From: Carnegiea gigantea
Lineage: Eukaryota > Streptophyta > Magnoliopsida > Caryophyllales > Cactaceae
Direction of reading: 5' to 3'
Length of the DNA stretch: 64,000 nucleotides
Assembly (NCBI GenBank): GCA_029747015.1
Contig: JAKOGI010001333.1
Coordinates: 125,001-189,000 of the forward strand
Part shown: positions 11,048 through 24,049 of the stretch, piece after piece
How the letters are laid out: each line of letters opens with the position of its first letter
Position numbering within the stretch: the first letter of the stretch is position 1
The notes under the pieces: generated by a model
The model's input: the letters and a program-made list of their open reading frames with translations, nothing else
The model's database searches: none
Told to the model about the DNA's origin: nothing
Translations under genes and position numbers: made by a program

Positions 11048-12109
11048 GCGGATGAGACCTTGTTTGGCTAAAGACATAAAACTTAGTGCTGAGAGGCAAC
11101 CCGATCTTTTTATGTGAGTTTTTGTTTTAGTCGAGTTTTTTGTTTTGCTTTCTTTTTCGTTTAAGGTGTGCTTGTGTTTTAGAGTTTGACGCTTCACTTG
11201 GTTTTTGGCTATTGTGGTGAGTGATGAGTTTGAAGGTATACATGGAGTTGGCTTGATAGGCTTATATGGAAATGATTCCCTCATGTTGAAGGTTGTATTG
11301 CTCCTTTTTTAATCTTTTTCTTTATTATTATCTTCTACATTGAGGACAATGTAAGGCTTAGGTGTGGGGGGAAGACAAATTGAAAATTTTGAGGAAAATT
11401 TAAAATCTTTGGGTGAATTAGATTTCGAGAAAAACTTGGGGGTTCTGATTATGCATGTTCTACTCTTATGTGGATTTGATTCATGTGACCTATGCCTATT
11501 AGAGGTTATATCTAGAGTTAGCTAGTTTATCAAAAAAAAAAAAAAAATCTAGAGTTAGCTAGTTGATGGCTAAAATTTTTACCGTATGTAACTGATTTTG
11601 AGTTTGAGACATAACCCCAATTTTAATGTCATTATGAGTAGTTAATAAATATTGAGTGCCCCATTGACTTTCAATCAATAAATGAAATAAATTGAATTAA
11701 TTAAGCTACTATCTTTCTTCATATCCTTAATTGCCTGAATATGCACTATGTGAATCTCAGAGTATTATCTTTATTCATATTTTTATCTACTCAAGAAAAC
11801 ATATGGAATCAAGTAACTTTTGAAAAGTGCAAAATAAAAAAACAAAAGAAAAAAAGTTAATAAATTGACTTCGTATTAGGGACTTGCAAACTTATGATTT
11901 TTGCTATGTGGGGTGAAGTTTTATACTTACGGTTTCTTACATGGCTTTATATGTGCTTAATTTTCTTAAGTAATGGCTTATTGAGTTAGTTGAAATCAGA
12001 AATCTTTGATAATGAGATGTGGGTTAGTAGTGAATTAATATATGTGATTTTCAGACATTCATAGTCCAACTGCTTGACTTCCCAAATCTTGTTCTACTTG
12101 ATGAGTTAA
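11048..12109 (+). other. Element F 3' non-coding tail
   Basis: About 1 kb between the end of pol and the 3' LTR. It contains the G-rich motif at 11341-11376 (see separate entry), then AT-rich sequence with a run of A at 11530. No env-like frame is visible. Immediately before the LTR, CTTGATGAGTTAA looks like a remnant of the CTCGAGGATGAGCAA segment seen before the A LTRs, but no clear polypurine tract remains. Confidence 0.6.
11341..11376 (+). promoter_or_regulatory. Internal G-rich motif GAGGACAATG..GTGTGGGGGG (element F)
   Basis: The block begins TGAGGACAATGTAAGG and continues CTTAGGTGTGGGGGGAAG, about 300 bases after pol. The same block occurs in A (34394, 39967, 42392) and in E (48944). 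Its purine richness and position recall an extra polypurine tract, but function is not known from the sequence. Confidence 0.6.
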
Positions 12110-13971
12110 TGAATATATATATCATTGTTATTCTTTGTGATTTTACTCTCATTTTCTACCTCTTTCAAGTCTTTGAGATGTATTTCTATATAAATAATAA
12201 TGCATATTTTTTATGTTTTTATAATTGATGGTGATAACATGAAGTAAGAGGTTAGTTTTGCCAAATGACGATAGTTTGGGCTGACCATAGCAGTTCAAGT
12301 GCCATGCAAAGCCCAGCCTCTTTTCTCTCTTCCTTGTTCATGTGTCTGCCGATGTTGTGAATTCTGTGGCCCATTTACCATCGCCCAGTCAGGTCTGCTC
12401 ATTCTCTCCCTCTTCCCTCAGTCAAACGTTGTGCCTATCAATTGGCCCAGCAGGCGGCCCACCCAGACTAGCTTCTGGCAACTTCTTCCCCATCGTCTAA
12501 CAATAGTTCTTCCTTAGCCCAGTACACGGCCCAGTCATTCCCTCCTTTCCCTCACACTCTCTCAGCAAGTCAGCACGAAATGGGCCTATTATCTGCTTTT
12601 TACGGCCCATCAGCTCGCAACTCTAGCTGGCCCTCCTTCCTCCTCTCACCGTAGGCTTGTTCACTTATAGCTATATGCAACCCATCAACTCCCAAAGCCA
12701 TCTCTAAAACTCACTTCATAATGCACGGATTGACCTAGTTTTGTACAAGCAGTGAGCAACTCTGCTAAACATTATTGGGAGAAACCTCAAGCTAACCTAG
12801 TCAAAGCTAATTAGTCAAGGTTAACCTTTTGCTAAAGACTAGCCTTTTCTCATGCAAGTCAATAATATAACAACCAAGAAATTAATTGAAATTAACTTTT
12901 CATTAATATTAAGCACTAAGAGGGGTTGCATTTTCACTATAAAAGGGGTCAACATTGGAGCAAAAATAATCATCCACTCATCTAAACATTCAAGTTTTTC
13001 TCAATTGTCTTGTCTTCTATCCTCCATTTTTTTAGAGAGTATAGAGTCTTTTATAGGACAAGCCATTTGGGTTGAGGAGTTTAGAAGAAATTAAGCTTTG
13101 TTAGCTATTTCTCTCTTCTCTTTTTTTCTCATGTGTAAGTCAAATTACTGAGTTTGTGCTTGATTATGTAGTTTTTGTGATTGGGCATCAACGTTTAGGC
13201 ATAGGAAGTGAAATATACCAATATTGAGGAATGGCTTCACCAACTTCAATGGCGTTTTTCACTAATTATGGCCCGCTTAAATAATTATCTAGGATTAAGA
13301 TGGATCCTTGATTAATAATAATGCTTTGCTGGTTTCTCTTAAGGTTATTTTGGTCTCTTATGTTGCATAATTTTGAGTTTATACTTGATCCTAACCTATC
13401 ATACATCTTAATGCTATTGTTTATTAATATTGATTACAATAGTTTAATTTGTTATCTCCAATATATATTATACCTTGTAGGCTAATATGATGTTATGCAT
13501 TTGGACTTAAAATTATAATTGCTAAAATTGAATAATTTATGCTAGAAATTAGACGAGCTAGATCTAAAAAGAATGATTCATACTAAACAACTCGATAAAT
13601 GATGTCATTAGAAAATTATAATTCATCTTTCTAATTCATTACCGAATGCTTGTAGTTTAGGTTGAATAAGAGACTAATTGAACCCCTATTTGAGTTAGTA
13701 ATTCAATCTTTGTGTCATTGGTGAAATTCAAAACTGTAGATTTTTCTCTTATTTGATTTCTCTTTATTTTCTTAACTCATTTGCTTTTCTTTGTTTCTTT
13801 AATTCATGTTTGATAACTGAACTTCTCCCTTGAATTATTCTTTTTAATTGGAAAGCCTAACTTTAAAATTTTTGTTGTTTGTCATGGGATCGATACCCTA
13901 TACTTGCTAGTCTACAATTGATCTTGTGCACTTACAAGTAAAAGGGGTTTTAAAACTAAACATATAATCCA
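12110..13971 (+). repeat. Element F 3' LTR
   Basis: Partner of 3435-5260. Starts TGAATATATATATC and ends AATCCA, followed by TSD CACCA at 13972-13976. A TATA-like box TATAAAAGG is intact at 12938-12946. ORFs inside (12299-12517, 12852-13094) run through the same non-coding LTR sequence as those in the 5' copy and are not genes. Confidence 0.85.
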
Positions 13972-14401
13972 CACCAGATACACTTTAAGGACTCTCACTA
14001 TCACCCATGTCACTATAGTATGTATTCTATTTTGTGTGATTATTGTGAGCCTTTTAATCATGATGTTCATACTTGTTCATGTCATGATTATTTTGAAAAT
14101 CAAAGTGTGAGACTTGAAAAGACAATGGAAGACATGCCTGATAAAATGATAGAGACTATGAAGGAGAGAATGACTGAATATTCTCACTGTTTTAATCAAA
14201 GTAGGAAGGATTGTAATTTGCATGAGTCTCACTATAGTTTAGAATCTCCTAAACCTAAAGTTAGTCTTTATGATGATTTTGAGCTCTTTTATCTTCCTAG
14301 GTCTAATTTGCATGACTATACATCCTTGCCATACTTGGAGCAAGCGAATGACTTTCTATGTCTCTATCCCATGACTTTGTAACCCAATCTAGCACACCTA
14401 A
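13972..14401 (+). pseudogene. Family A ORF, copy 1, piece 2 with CX2CX4HX4C zinc knuckle
   Basis: Continues the A ORF after element F. The open frame 14020-14382 reads LCDYCEPFNHDVHTC, an exact CX2CX4HX4C zinc knuckle of the kind found in retroelement nucleocapsid proteins, followed by an amphipathic stretch LEKTMEDMPDKMIETMKERM that could form a coiled coil, then SLESPKPKVSLYDDF and LPRSNLHDYTSLPYLEQAND. Copy 2 at 38643 aligns throughout but has lost two knuckle cysteines. Element B is inserted after it at 14402, and the ORF resumes at 33427. I do not recognise a named family. The knuckle and its place after leader and primer site suggest a gag-like RNA-binding protein (inference). Confidence 0.65.
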
Positions 14402-15361
14402 TTATGCATACCAAGCCCCGAGCCAACTGTTGACTACACCCTCATCCTCACCAAAGTCCAAGCCAACTTTCCTTGGTCAAGATGATTACCGCTCCAGCAT
14501 CTCACTCAATTTTAGCTTGGCTTCTCACCACCCAAATGGTGTCCACTTAGGGCAATCTATGCTTCATTAGAAAGCTTAGAGAGTCTACTTTAGGATGATT
14601 TAATAAAACTCCGAGTTAGGATTCGTCTTGATTCCTAAAGTGATGAAAACCCCAACTCATATAGTGCAGGTTTTTATCGGGAAATTTGCTGAATTTGGGA
14701 CAAGTTTCCTACCTAACAAAGCTCAAATGAAGCAAAGCCAAATTTTGTTGATTCCTAAGATGTCTATTTTAGCCCCGCCTACTAAAATTGGTATTAGTTT
14801 TCAATATTAGGAGAAATGGCCCAAATATGTGGTGTGTCCACAAAATTCTAGTTTTGGAGCAATTTGAAATTTAGCCTTAATTGAGGAGGGTACAACTGTT
14901 ATCATTGAAAATAATTAGCATGGGGTGATTCTACATACACTAGGGAAGAGTTTAGTGGGACTCCCACTGGAGGTGTAGAGCCTTCTAGAAGCCTCTTAGA
15001 AGGAGGGGAAAGAATCTTGAAAAAATACAACATACCATAGTTGTAATTATCTTAGTAACTTGATTTATTTTTCTAAGATAATTTGTAATCCCCCTATTGA
15101 TACACTTGTCCCACTATTATAAAAGATAATCTATCCATTTTGGGAATTTATAGACCCTAACACCTCTATGTAAACTCAGCTTGAGTTAAATTATGAATCG
15201 AAAGACAAATGACCATTTTTTCTCACTAAAATCTCTGCATCTTTACCTTTTCAATCAATAGTGGTGAGTAAAGTCTTTCTTTTATGATTCTTCTTCGGTG
15301 GTTGGGAGCCTTTAGAGGAGGAATTTGATAAAAAGTAATTATCTATTATTAGTATCTTATC
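14402..15361 (+). repeat. Element B 5' LTR, left part
   Basis: Aligns with 32354-33305: AAGCCAACTNTTGACTACAC, TCATCCTCAC, CCAACTTTCCTTGGT, TCTATGCTTCATT, GAGTCTACTTTAGGATGAT, and GGTGTAGAGCCTTCTAGAAG near the end. The 5' terminus reads TTATGCATACC where the 3' LTR has TGATGCATGCC. Ends at the MITE target site ATCTTATC (15354-15361). Short ORFs here are shadows. Confidence 0.82.
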
Positions 15362-17399
15362 TAGGGATGGCAGTGGATCTTGAACCCGATCCAGACTCGT
15401 CAGACCCGATCCAAATTAGAGGGTCTGGGTCCAATCAAATGAGACCCAAGAGGTCTTAAGAGGATCTGGGTCCAAGGGCTGTGCGTCGAGTCTGGGTCTA
15501 TGTCTGAAAAATTCAGACCCAGACCCAACCCAAGACCCATTTAAGACCCATTAATTTTTTTTAAAAAAATGACAAAGGTAATTGGCTAAAGTAGCTCTAA
15601 TTTAGTAAATCCTAAAGTTACTTTTCTTAGTGCCGATCATAGAAGAAACTATTATGTTAAGTTTGTGGACTCTGTCTTTGTAGTTTGTAGTAAAATATTA
15701 TTTTTAGCATGTAACTGTAACGCCCCCAGCCTAGGGAGAGTCACATCGCCAGGACTTTTTAGAGGGAAATCCTTAAGGCTCTTGAAGATCGAGGGTTTGG
15801 ATTAGTATTTAGATAATCATTCTAAAATAAAACTGCCAGAGTTTCCCCTGTTTTAGCAACAGTTTAGGGTCTTAGCTCAGCTAAGGGCACCTGTAAACTG
15901 GTAATAAGGTATAACATATGCTAAAATAACCTCAGTTCACTGCCTCGGGCCACTCGTCGGGATCACTAATGATCAAACAACTATAACAAGGGTAGAATGC
16001 TACATATACAGGTACAGAGCCGGCTACATACTTTCACATACAACAATAAACTTAAAATTTACAACGTGGTAGGCTTCAGACACTTTGCAAAGCTGGCATA
16101 AACTTCTGAAGGGTCGGCATCAAAACAACTTCAAGGACCTCTTATACCTGGTCAAATTGAACCGAGAAAAAAGGGGAACAACAAAGGAATGAGCAAGCAC
16201 ACACTCAGTGAGAATTCCCCTACTCCTTAAAACCCAAAACAGTTGCAGGCAATAATACCAATAATAGCCACATATCACACATTTATACTTTACTATCATA
16301 TTAGGCAATCAAAATCCCCAAGGAAAAATCACCACCCTTAAAACTTCATTCTAACCCCTTAACTCGTTTCTAGGCCCTGAACGGCTAAGCTTCCCTCCTA
16401 ATAAATAGTTAGGCACATAATCAAACAAGCAACAAGGATTGAGTTTGAAGCTTTTAAACATACTTTGAAAACGCAGTGTCTCTTCATTTATTCCAAGATT
16501 GGTTTATAATTCACGCTAACTTCTTTAAGGCTTATAATTCTTTCTGAAAGTACTCAAAACATCTAAACTGATAAGAAAGACTTGGCAAGAAACATTCTTT
16601 CATCAACTATGCACATTGAAAAGCTTGAATGTATGATGCATTACTAGGATGCAACTATACTTCATTTGAAATTTCATTTAAACTATATTCAGAACACATT
16701 CATAAAATATATGCAGGTTACGTACATTTGAAAGCTTTCTTTTTTTCTTAAAAACACTTTACTTTGCCTCTTGAGGCTCGTATTCCGTTAAAAAAACTTC
16801 TTTTCTTTTCAGAACTGCTTAGAATGGCAAAAAAGCCAAATCTCCTTTTTATCAGGAGCTTACTTATAACATAAAAACATCTTATTGTGCTGGCGAGGGA
16901 GGTCAACACCGCCCTTAAGTGAGATCGTCACTCTTAATTTACGTTATCCCAGGGGTATACGTACTTAACTTTTGGCCAAAACGCATCTTATCAGAGCAAC
17001 TCTAACCTCGATACTGTCCTCTGTGGGGAAACAGCTCACACCAGGATAATCATATCCAGAGTCCAGTCCCCCTCAAGGTTTTCTTATGTGCCACACATAA
17101 GGGAACAGCTCACACCAAGATAATCATATCTTGAGTCCAGCTCCCGGGAATAACTTACGCTATCTTTGCGTCCATCTCCCACATTACCTTAGGGGGAAAC
17201 AGCTCACGCCATCTTTGCATCCAGTTCCCAGCCTCAGGGTCTGGCTACTTGCCTAGCACTTTCTTAACTTTTAAAATCGCATTACATTTCTCTTCTTCAG
17301 ATGCTTACTTTACTGAAATCTTACTTTTAAACAAAACGACCGTAACCTTTTGAAATGTTTATATTTCATTCGTTTTTGGCTTAAAAACTTATGATAAGC

Positions 17400-18110
17400 G
17401 AAATGAGTTTGCTAACACATAAATCAACTTCGTAAATAACTTAAAAGCTTCTTATAAACGTAAAACATTTACTAAATCATAAAACGACTTAGTTTCTAAC
17501 TTAAATGCTTCGTATAAACGGAATAAGGTTTCTAAATCATAAAACGACTTCGTTTTCAAGTTAGAAGCTTCGCATAAATGTAATAGGGTTGCTAAATCGT
17601 AAAACGAATTCGTTTTCAACTTAAAAGCTTCGTATAAACGTATTAAGGTTGCTAAATCGTAAAACGACTTCGTTTTCGACTTAGAGGTTTTGTATAAATG
17701 TAATAGGGTTGCTAAATCGTAAAATGACTTCGTTTTCAATTTAGAAACTTTGTATAAACGTAATAGGGTTGCTAAATGGTAAAACAACTTCGTTTTCAAC
17801 TTAGAAGCTTCGTATAAACATAATAGGGTTGCTAAATCCTAAAATGACTTCGTTTTCAACTTAGAAGCTTCGTATAAATGTAATAGGGTTGCTAAATCAT
17901 AAAAAGACTTCGTTTTCAACTTAAAAACTTCGTATAAACGTATTAAGGTTGATAAATAGTAAAAAGACTTTGTTTTCAGCTTATAATTTTGCATAAACGT
18001 ATTAAGTTTACTAAATCGTAAAACGACTTCATTTTCAATTTAGCAGCTTCGTATAAATGTACTACATTTGCTAAATCATAAAACTTTTGCTTTTAACTTA
18101 AAAGTTTCTT
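17400..18110. repeat. 60-bp tandem repeat array in element T 3' LTR
   Basis: About 11-12 units of 60 bases, each with CGACTTCGTTTTCAACTTAG, then AAGCTTCGTATAAACGTAAT, then AGGGTTGCTAAATCGTAAAA. Units differ by scattered substitutions; the outermost are most diverged. Because 60 is a multiple of three, the minus strand stays open for 115 codons (17452-17799) as a 20-residue repeat with KTKSFYDLATLLRLYEA-like units. This is a by-product of the array, not a gene. Confidence 0.88.
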
Positions 18111-20562
18111 ATAAACGTAATACGTTTACTAACTCGTAGATCGAAACTCGTTTGAGACATAGCATGCTTAGCTAATGTTTAATTCAAACTCAGTTCAAAA
18201 TCGAAGCCCATTTGAGACTTAAATACTTAGTTAGCAATAAATGCAAGCTAGATTCGTTTGAAAATTCCATTTTAACTGAAAGAGAGGTGCTTAAGCAAGT
18301 TAAGACCTTCGATCGCTTTTAAGCTCATTATGATTCAAAACTTAACTCAAAATACTTAGTTAGCGTGTAACTCAAATTAGATTCGCAATAAAAACTTCAG
18401 TTGTCATTCTATAGCTCGATTTAATTCCTTTTAAAACTCAAGATGGGTGTATAAATAAACTAAAGACTTAAAATGTTCCCAAACTTGCTACTATTCAAAA
18501 ATTTAAAGTACTTGGCTCGTTTATAAGGCAATTTAAGGTTTCTTTTTATATTTTCATCACAAATGCTTCTTAAAGTCATTATGGACTTACTAGCTCTTTA
18601 ATCGAAACTCAATAGAGACTTAAGTAAGCAAATAACATGCAAATAAGCTAAGCTTCATATTTAGCACCTTAAGGTGCTCTTTTTCGGGTCGTTTAAATTC
18701 TTTTAAACACGAGGAGGGGTCATACCCAAACCAATGCCTTAAAACCTTTTTCGAACTCACTTTTAGTTTGCTTTTGAACTTCCTAAACCTATCGACTATT
18801 CAGTCGAGTCACTAACTGAGCAGTTCGACGGTTTAGGACCTTTTTACACTTTAGACGTCCTAACACGTGAATAAACAAGCTGGACAAACATAAAAGTATT
18901 TTCAAATGTGTAAAACAAACTTTCTAAATGACCTTTTCTTTTTAAAGACGTCTAAAGTTTCAAGAATTAATCACATAACGTCATGTAGCATATCAGGGGA
19001 AAAGGGGTTCACACATCGCACATTCATACACTTCATATCACAACTCATTAAGCCACACATGGTTTCATAATCCACACAATAACGGCAATTCACAACCCTA
19101 TCTCCCTCCTCACACGGCACCGACCACAAGAACCTCAAATTTCTCATTAGTTCCACCTCAAACCATCCAACTATCAAGCTTGGTTCAATATTGACATGTA
19201 CAAATCAACAATACAGAAAATGATCGTACATAGGTATAATATTCATGCTTAATGGCCAACTTAGAATTTAACGTATTAAACTGATGCAAATAGAAACTTC
19301 AAGCGATATTTACTTTCTTGTTCGCAAACCAATATACAAAGGCATAGTATTTCCTTTTTAATTACCAAGAATAAACCATTAACATGCTCAAACTGATTAG
19401 CCATAACTTTTAGACGTAATTCAGTTTGCACCACAATTACTTCAACTACTCAACTAGCACCCCTAAGCGTTAAATAGTCCTTTGAATGCGACAACTGATG
19501 CTATAACAACCCACTATCAACATTCTATTTACTTTCAAGCCCTCAATTTAATCAATCCATTCAACCATGCATTTACTTAACATGCGATTAACCAAAATCA
19601 TAACCATGCTTGTAATTTCTCAGTATCGATTATAATTTGCCCAAACTAACTACTAATCTCAGAATCGACATGCACTAGCTAATGTAGTTAAATTCATTGA
19701 AAAATAGTAGTAATTTAGGAGGAAAGGAACCCTCATCTTGAACTCAAGCTAGAGGCTCGGTTCACGGCTGTGGCTCGACTTTAGGGGCTTGAACAACTCC
19801 AATCCTTCACCTCTTGCTTACCCACGCTCGAATAGGACCCAAATCACGCCCAAATTCTCGAAAATGCGAACCCTAAAACAGACCCAAACTTACTTACTGA
19901 TTGAAATTGAATTGGGTGTTTGAAAATAGCGAATTTCACCTTCAATTATAGAGATTTCAAAACAACTAAACGCTGAATTGCATGGCTGGCTTTTACAGGT
20001 GTTGGGACGCCGAATTCATGCTCCAAACCCACCGAAAAATGTGGTGGGTTCGCTCGATTTCACCTAGATTTTGCACCAAACGGAAGCTAGCTCGTGGGGA
20101 AGGCCGAATGGATGAGATTTGCGGTTGTGAGGGGCGAGAATCTGCTCGAATTCGAGCTCCCTCTGTGTGTCCATGGTGGAGATGAGAGGAGGAAGAAGAA
20201 GAGCAGAGAAGGGAGAGAGGGATGTCGGGTCGGGGGGGTCGCGGGCAGGAGGAGGAAAAAAGGGGGGGTGTCACGCGCATTTACTATAATGCCCCTCCAT
20301 CTTTTTATATATATATTTTTTGTCCCAAGCTGATTCATAATCGATACCGCTAGTCTAATTCGTAGCCCAAGTTCTAAACCCAAATCGATAATAATATAAT
20401 CCTTCATCAATTATTCGTTCCCAAATCTATCTAGGTTCGATTTAATAACATCGAACTACTTCTAAGGTTGACAACCTAATCGTATTCGGGTTCCTACCTG
20501 AATTAGTACTCGCTAATAGCCGTTAATAACGCTAATTAAAAATCAACGAAAGATTTTCAAAA

Positions 20563-20605
20563 CTAATAATAATATTAATAATAATAATAATAACAGTGAT
20601 AATAA
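20563..20605. repeat. AAT/TAA microsatellite, element T 3' LTR
   Basis: A short interrupted run of TAA units; the same position in the other LTR (27084-27158) is clearly longer. Confidence 0.85.
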
Positions 20606-20744
20606 CATCCTTTTTAATAAAATTAACGCTCACATAGGCACTTAGAAAATAATTTTAGCTCATATCCCTAATAAAATACGGTTTCCATACCGCAAAAAGG
20701 CGTTACGAACAACTTAACGGAATATAAAGTATGCGGGTATTACA

Positions 20745-20775
20745 CTCTCCCCCCTTAAAAGAATTTCGTCCTCGA
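20745..20775 (-). promoter_or_regulatory. Element T polypurine tract
   Basis: On the minus strand the sequence reads TTCGAGGACGAAATTC, then TTTTAAGGGGGGAGAG, directly before LTR start TGTAATACCC. This GGACGAAATT..AAGGGGGGAGA form is the standard plus-strand primer region of plant chromoviruses. It fixes the minus orientation of the element. Confidence 0.85.
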
Positions 20776-21239
20776 AATTACTTACTTGCTGGAAATAACG
20801 GGGGCGTACTTCTCCCGCACTCCCTTCACAATCCGATCTACTTCATGCTTGGCTATCCACTCCTGTCTCCAAAGTAACATTCCCTCCTTGGGTTTCTAGT
20901 CTTACCTAGTCGACGGGTCTTTCCTTAAACCATAACAACACAATCTCTAAAGGTAAGATCAATATGATGATCAGTTCTTAAAGGGTAGACATAAGGAGTT
21001 GCGTATCCATCTCGTTAGGCTTATTGACTGGCTTCTTTGCAATTACCAGGTTTACTAACGACTGAGTAGCGTTAGAAATCAACTAAATTGCGAGCATAAG
21101 GATTGGTAATAGCAGGAGTACCTGGTACTGCCTTAGTGGAATCTCCTTCCAATCAGAATGCTCGACCTCCCGCTTGAGGTTTCTTACGGTCTTTATTGTT
21201 TCCTGGGAAAATACCAGCTGGAGGGTAACCTTGTTGTAC

Positions 21240-22502
21240 CGTTGGGTTGATTCCTATACCAGACCTCTGAATATTGCCCTGATTATTCCACGTGGCCCTT
21301 GGGTAATTAGCGGCTTTGTGACCCATATCACCACATTCAAAACATGAGCCCGTAAAACTTCTGTATGGGACAGGGTGCTGACGTCCACAGTGGCCATAGG
21401 TTTTCCTTAGTTTCCATAGGACAGCTTGCTTCCCTTTATCTTATGCCCTTTAGGTGTCACTCATATTTTCCCTTTAAAAGCTTTATTACTGATCTCATCC
21501 AATCTTGCATAACTACACATCAATCCAATTCTGCTTATCTCTCCTATAACCTGGGATCTTCTTATAACACAACACTCTAAACTTATGCTTCCATTTTTTG
21601 TCATCCCAGCCTCATATTGCGAAGCCAATGTCCTCATCGATATCCTCGTTGCCTTGTATGATCAATCCAAGTATTTAAACTTCTTAATCCGCGGTATTAT
21701 CATATCAATAGTGACTTCCCCCCGTGCCTCTTCATTCTTTTCACTTGGCTTACATTCCAAGTACTCAATCTAAAACCTTTAGACTCCAACATGCGTTTCT
21801 ACTTTTCTAACATATTGTTGGGTTCCTTCGAGTGTCTCTCTATTAAGACCATATAGGTAGCAAATAACATTCACCACGGTATTTCATCCTACATATCATT
21901 TGTGAACTCATCCGAGACTATTGAAAAAAGGTTTAAAGCTAATCCTTGATATAACCTAATATCAACAAGGAAGTCCTTTAGGTCTCTTCCTAGCATCCTA
22001 ATCCTTAGTCTCCGCTATCTCATACATATCTTCAATAAACATAACAAGAAGGTAAATAATTCTTTCTTCAACAATTCCAACGCACTTCTCAAAGCACCCT
22101 ATCACAAGCCTCCTCAATATAAATGAACACCATATGCAAATCCTTTTCTTCTATCCCTCTAGAATTTCATAAGTCATCTCATAAAATTCACCGCTTCCAT
22201 AGTTGATTTTCTTGCAATGGAACCAAACCGCTTCACAAAAATCAAAGTCCCCCTCATCAATCTTCTCCCCATCATCCATTGCGTGCCAAAATATAACCGT
22301 ATTCCATGCGGCCAACCAAAGAGGTAGATAAACGAAATCCATGAGGTGGAAGACCATCCTACATTACCACTGAATAATAAGGGGAGGACTAGTATATACG
22401 TACATATTATAAGTAGTACCTTCGTTAACACAAGTAATACCTAGCAAGACACGACCACATAAGCACATAAAGCATGTATTTCACATAGCACACGCCTAGT
22501 AT
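21240..22502 (-). pseudogene. gag: Element T gag remnant (chromovirus, zinc knuckles)
   Basis: Read on the minus strand. Near 21405-21340 a frame gives GHCGRQHPVPYRSF, then CFECGDMGHKAANYPRATW (about 21350-21290), a CCHC-type knuckle whose last Cys is replaced by Tyr (CX2CX4HX4Y). This pairing of a CGHCG..H element with a CCHC knuckle is seen in Tekay-type gags. Downstream (about 21280-21100) is a proline/glycine-rich linker and then nothing recognisable from pol before the polypurine tract. Upstream (22400-21450) no clear capsid motif survives, only short open stretches (22174-22431, 22151-22357). The 5' start and the primer site are deleted. Confidence 0.65.
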
Positions 22503-24049
22503 GGATTAGCATTTAGATAATCGTTCTAAAACAAAACTGCCAGAGTTTTCCCTGTTTTAGCAATAGTATAGGGTCTTAGCTTAGCTAAGTGTACCTGTAA
22601 ACTGGTAATAAGGTATAACATATGCTAAAATAACCCTAGTTCATTGCCTTGGGCCACTCGCTCGGATCACTAATGATCAAACAACTATAACAAGGGTAGA
22701 ATGCTACATATACAGGTACAGAGCCGGCTGCATGCTTTCACATACAACAATAAACTTAAAATTTACAACGTGGTAGGCTTCAGACACTTTGCAAAGCTGG
22801 CAGAAACTTCTGAGGGGTTGGCATCAAAACAACTTCAAGGACCTCTTATACCTGCTCAAATTGAACATGGGAAAAAGGGGAACAATAAAGGGATGAGCAA
22901 CCACACGCTCAGTGAGAATTCCCCTGCTCTTTAAAACCCAAAGCAGTTGCAGGCAATAATACTAATAATAGCCACATATCACGCATTCATACTTTACTAT
23001 CATATTAGGAAATCAAAATCCCCAAGGAAAGATCACCACCCTTAAAACTTTATTCTAACCCCTCAACTCGTTTCTAGGCCCTGAACGGCCAAGCTTCCCT
23101 CCTAACAAATAGTTAGGCACATAATCAAACAAGCAACAAGGATTGAGTTTGAAACTTTCAAACATACTTTTGAAAACGCAGTGACCCTTCATTTATTCCA
23201 AGATTGGTTTATAATTCACGCTAACATCTTTAAGGCTTATAATTCTTTCTGAAAGTACCCTAAACAACTAAACTGGTAAGAAAGACTTGGCAAGAAACAT
23301 TCTTTCATCGACTATGCGCATTGAAAAGCTTGAATGTACGATGCATTACTAGGATGTAACTATACTTCATTTGAGATTTCATTTAAACTATATTCAGAAC
23401 ACATTCATAAAATATATGCAGGTTACATACATTTGAAAGCTTTCTTCTTTTCTTAAAAACGCTTTACTTGGCCTCTTGAGGCTTGTATTCGTTTAAAAGA
23501 ACTTCTTTTCTTTTCAGAACTGCTTAGGATGGCAAAAAGCCAAATCTCCTTTTTATCAGGAACTTACTTATGACATAAAAACATCTTAAGTGAGATCGTC
23601 ACTCTTAATCTACGTTATCCCCAGGGTATACGTACTTAACTTTTGGCCAAAATGCGTCTTAGCAGAGCAACTCTAACCTCGATACTGTCCTCTATGGGGC
23701 AATAGGTCACACCAGGATAATCATATCCTCAGTCCAGTCCCCCTCAAGGTTTTCTTACGTGTCGCACATCAGGGAACAGCTCACACCAGGATAATCATAT
23801 CTTGAGTCCAACACCTGGGAACAGCTCACGCCATCTTTGTGTCCAGCTCCCAACATTACCTTAGGGAGAAACAGCTCACGCCATCTTTGCGTCTAGTTCC
23901 CACTCTCAAGGTCTGGCCACTTACCTAGCCTTTAAAATCGCATTACATTTCTCTTCTTCAGATGCTTACTTTGCTGAAATCTCACTTTTAAACAAAACGA
24001 CTATAACCTTTTAAAATGTTTATATTTCATTCGTTTTTGGCTTAAAAAC

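Larger units (their letters stand above)
3435..13971 (+). mobile_element. Element F: Athila-lineage Ty3/Gypsy retrotransposon, complete but decayed
   Basis: Two long LTRs (3435-5260 and 12110-13971) enclose a primer site, gag, protease, RT, RNase H and integrase in Ty3/Gypsy order. The flanking 5-mer CACCA occurs at 3430-3434 and 13972-13976, and removing F joins DTYAFHANPQHH to the matching downstream A sequence, confirming the ends. The 5' LTR begins TA rather than TG and the 3' LTR begins TGAAT; both end CA. The tRNA-Asp-type primer site and the gag and protease motifs place it in the Athila lineage. There are many stops and frameshifts; it is not autonomous now. Confidence 0.85.
15716..20744 (-). 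repeat. Element T 3' LTR (5.03 kb)
   Basis: On the minus strand begins TGTAATACCCGC (at 20744) and ends GGGGGCGTTACA (at 15716), with TGTAA/TTACA terminal inverted repeats. Collinear with 22503-27296 along its length. Contains a 60-bp tandem array (17400-18110) and an AAT microsatellite (20563-20605). ORFs at 16120-16308, 18971-19177, 19982-20185 and 19993-20410 fall in this non-coding LTR; most recur as relics in the other LTR and have no domain. Confidence 0.88.

Noticed and set aside
11048..12109. env-like gene downstream of pol in element F
   Set aside because: No long frame, signal peptide or membrane segment is visible between pol and the 3' LTR.
17452..17799. 115-codon minus-strand ORF with 20-residue repeats
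   Set aside because: It is the translation of the 60-base tandem array in a non-coding LTR; the other LTR gives a different-length version (24113-24520).
17400..18110. CRISPR-like regularly spaced repeat
   Set aside because: Units are contiguous 60-mers with no unique spacers, located in a plant retrotransposon LTR.
19982..20410. Overlapping ORFs on both strands (67-107 codons)
   Set aside because: Located in the T LTR; counterparts at 26612-26855 differ in length and frame; no domain.
22151..22431. Overlapping minus-strand ORFs as a host gene
   Set aside because: They lie in the internal part of element T upstream of its zinc knuckles, overlap each other in two frames and show no recognised domain; at best gag debris.
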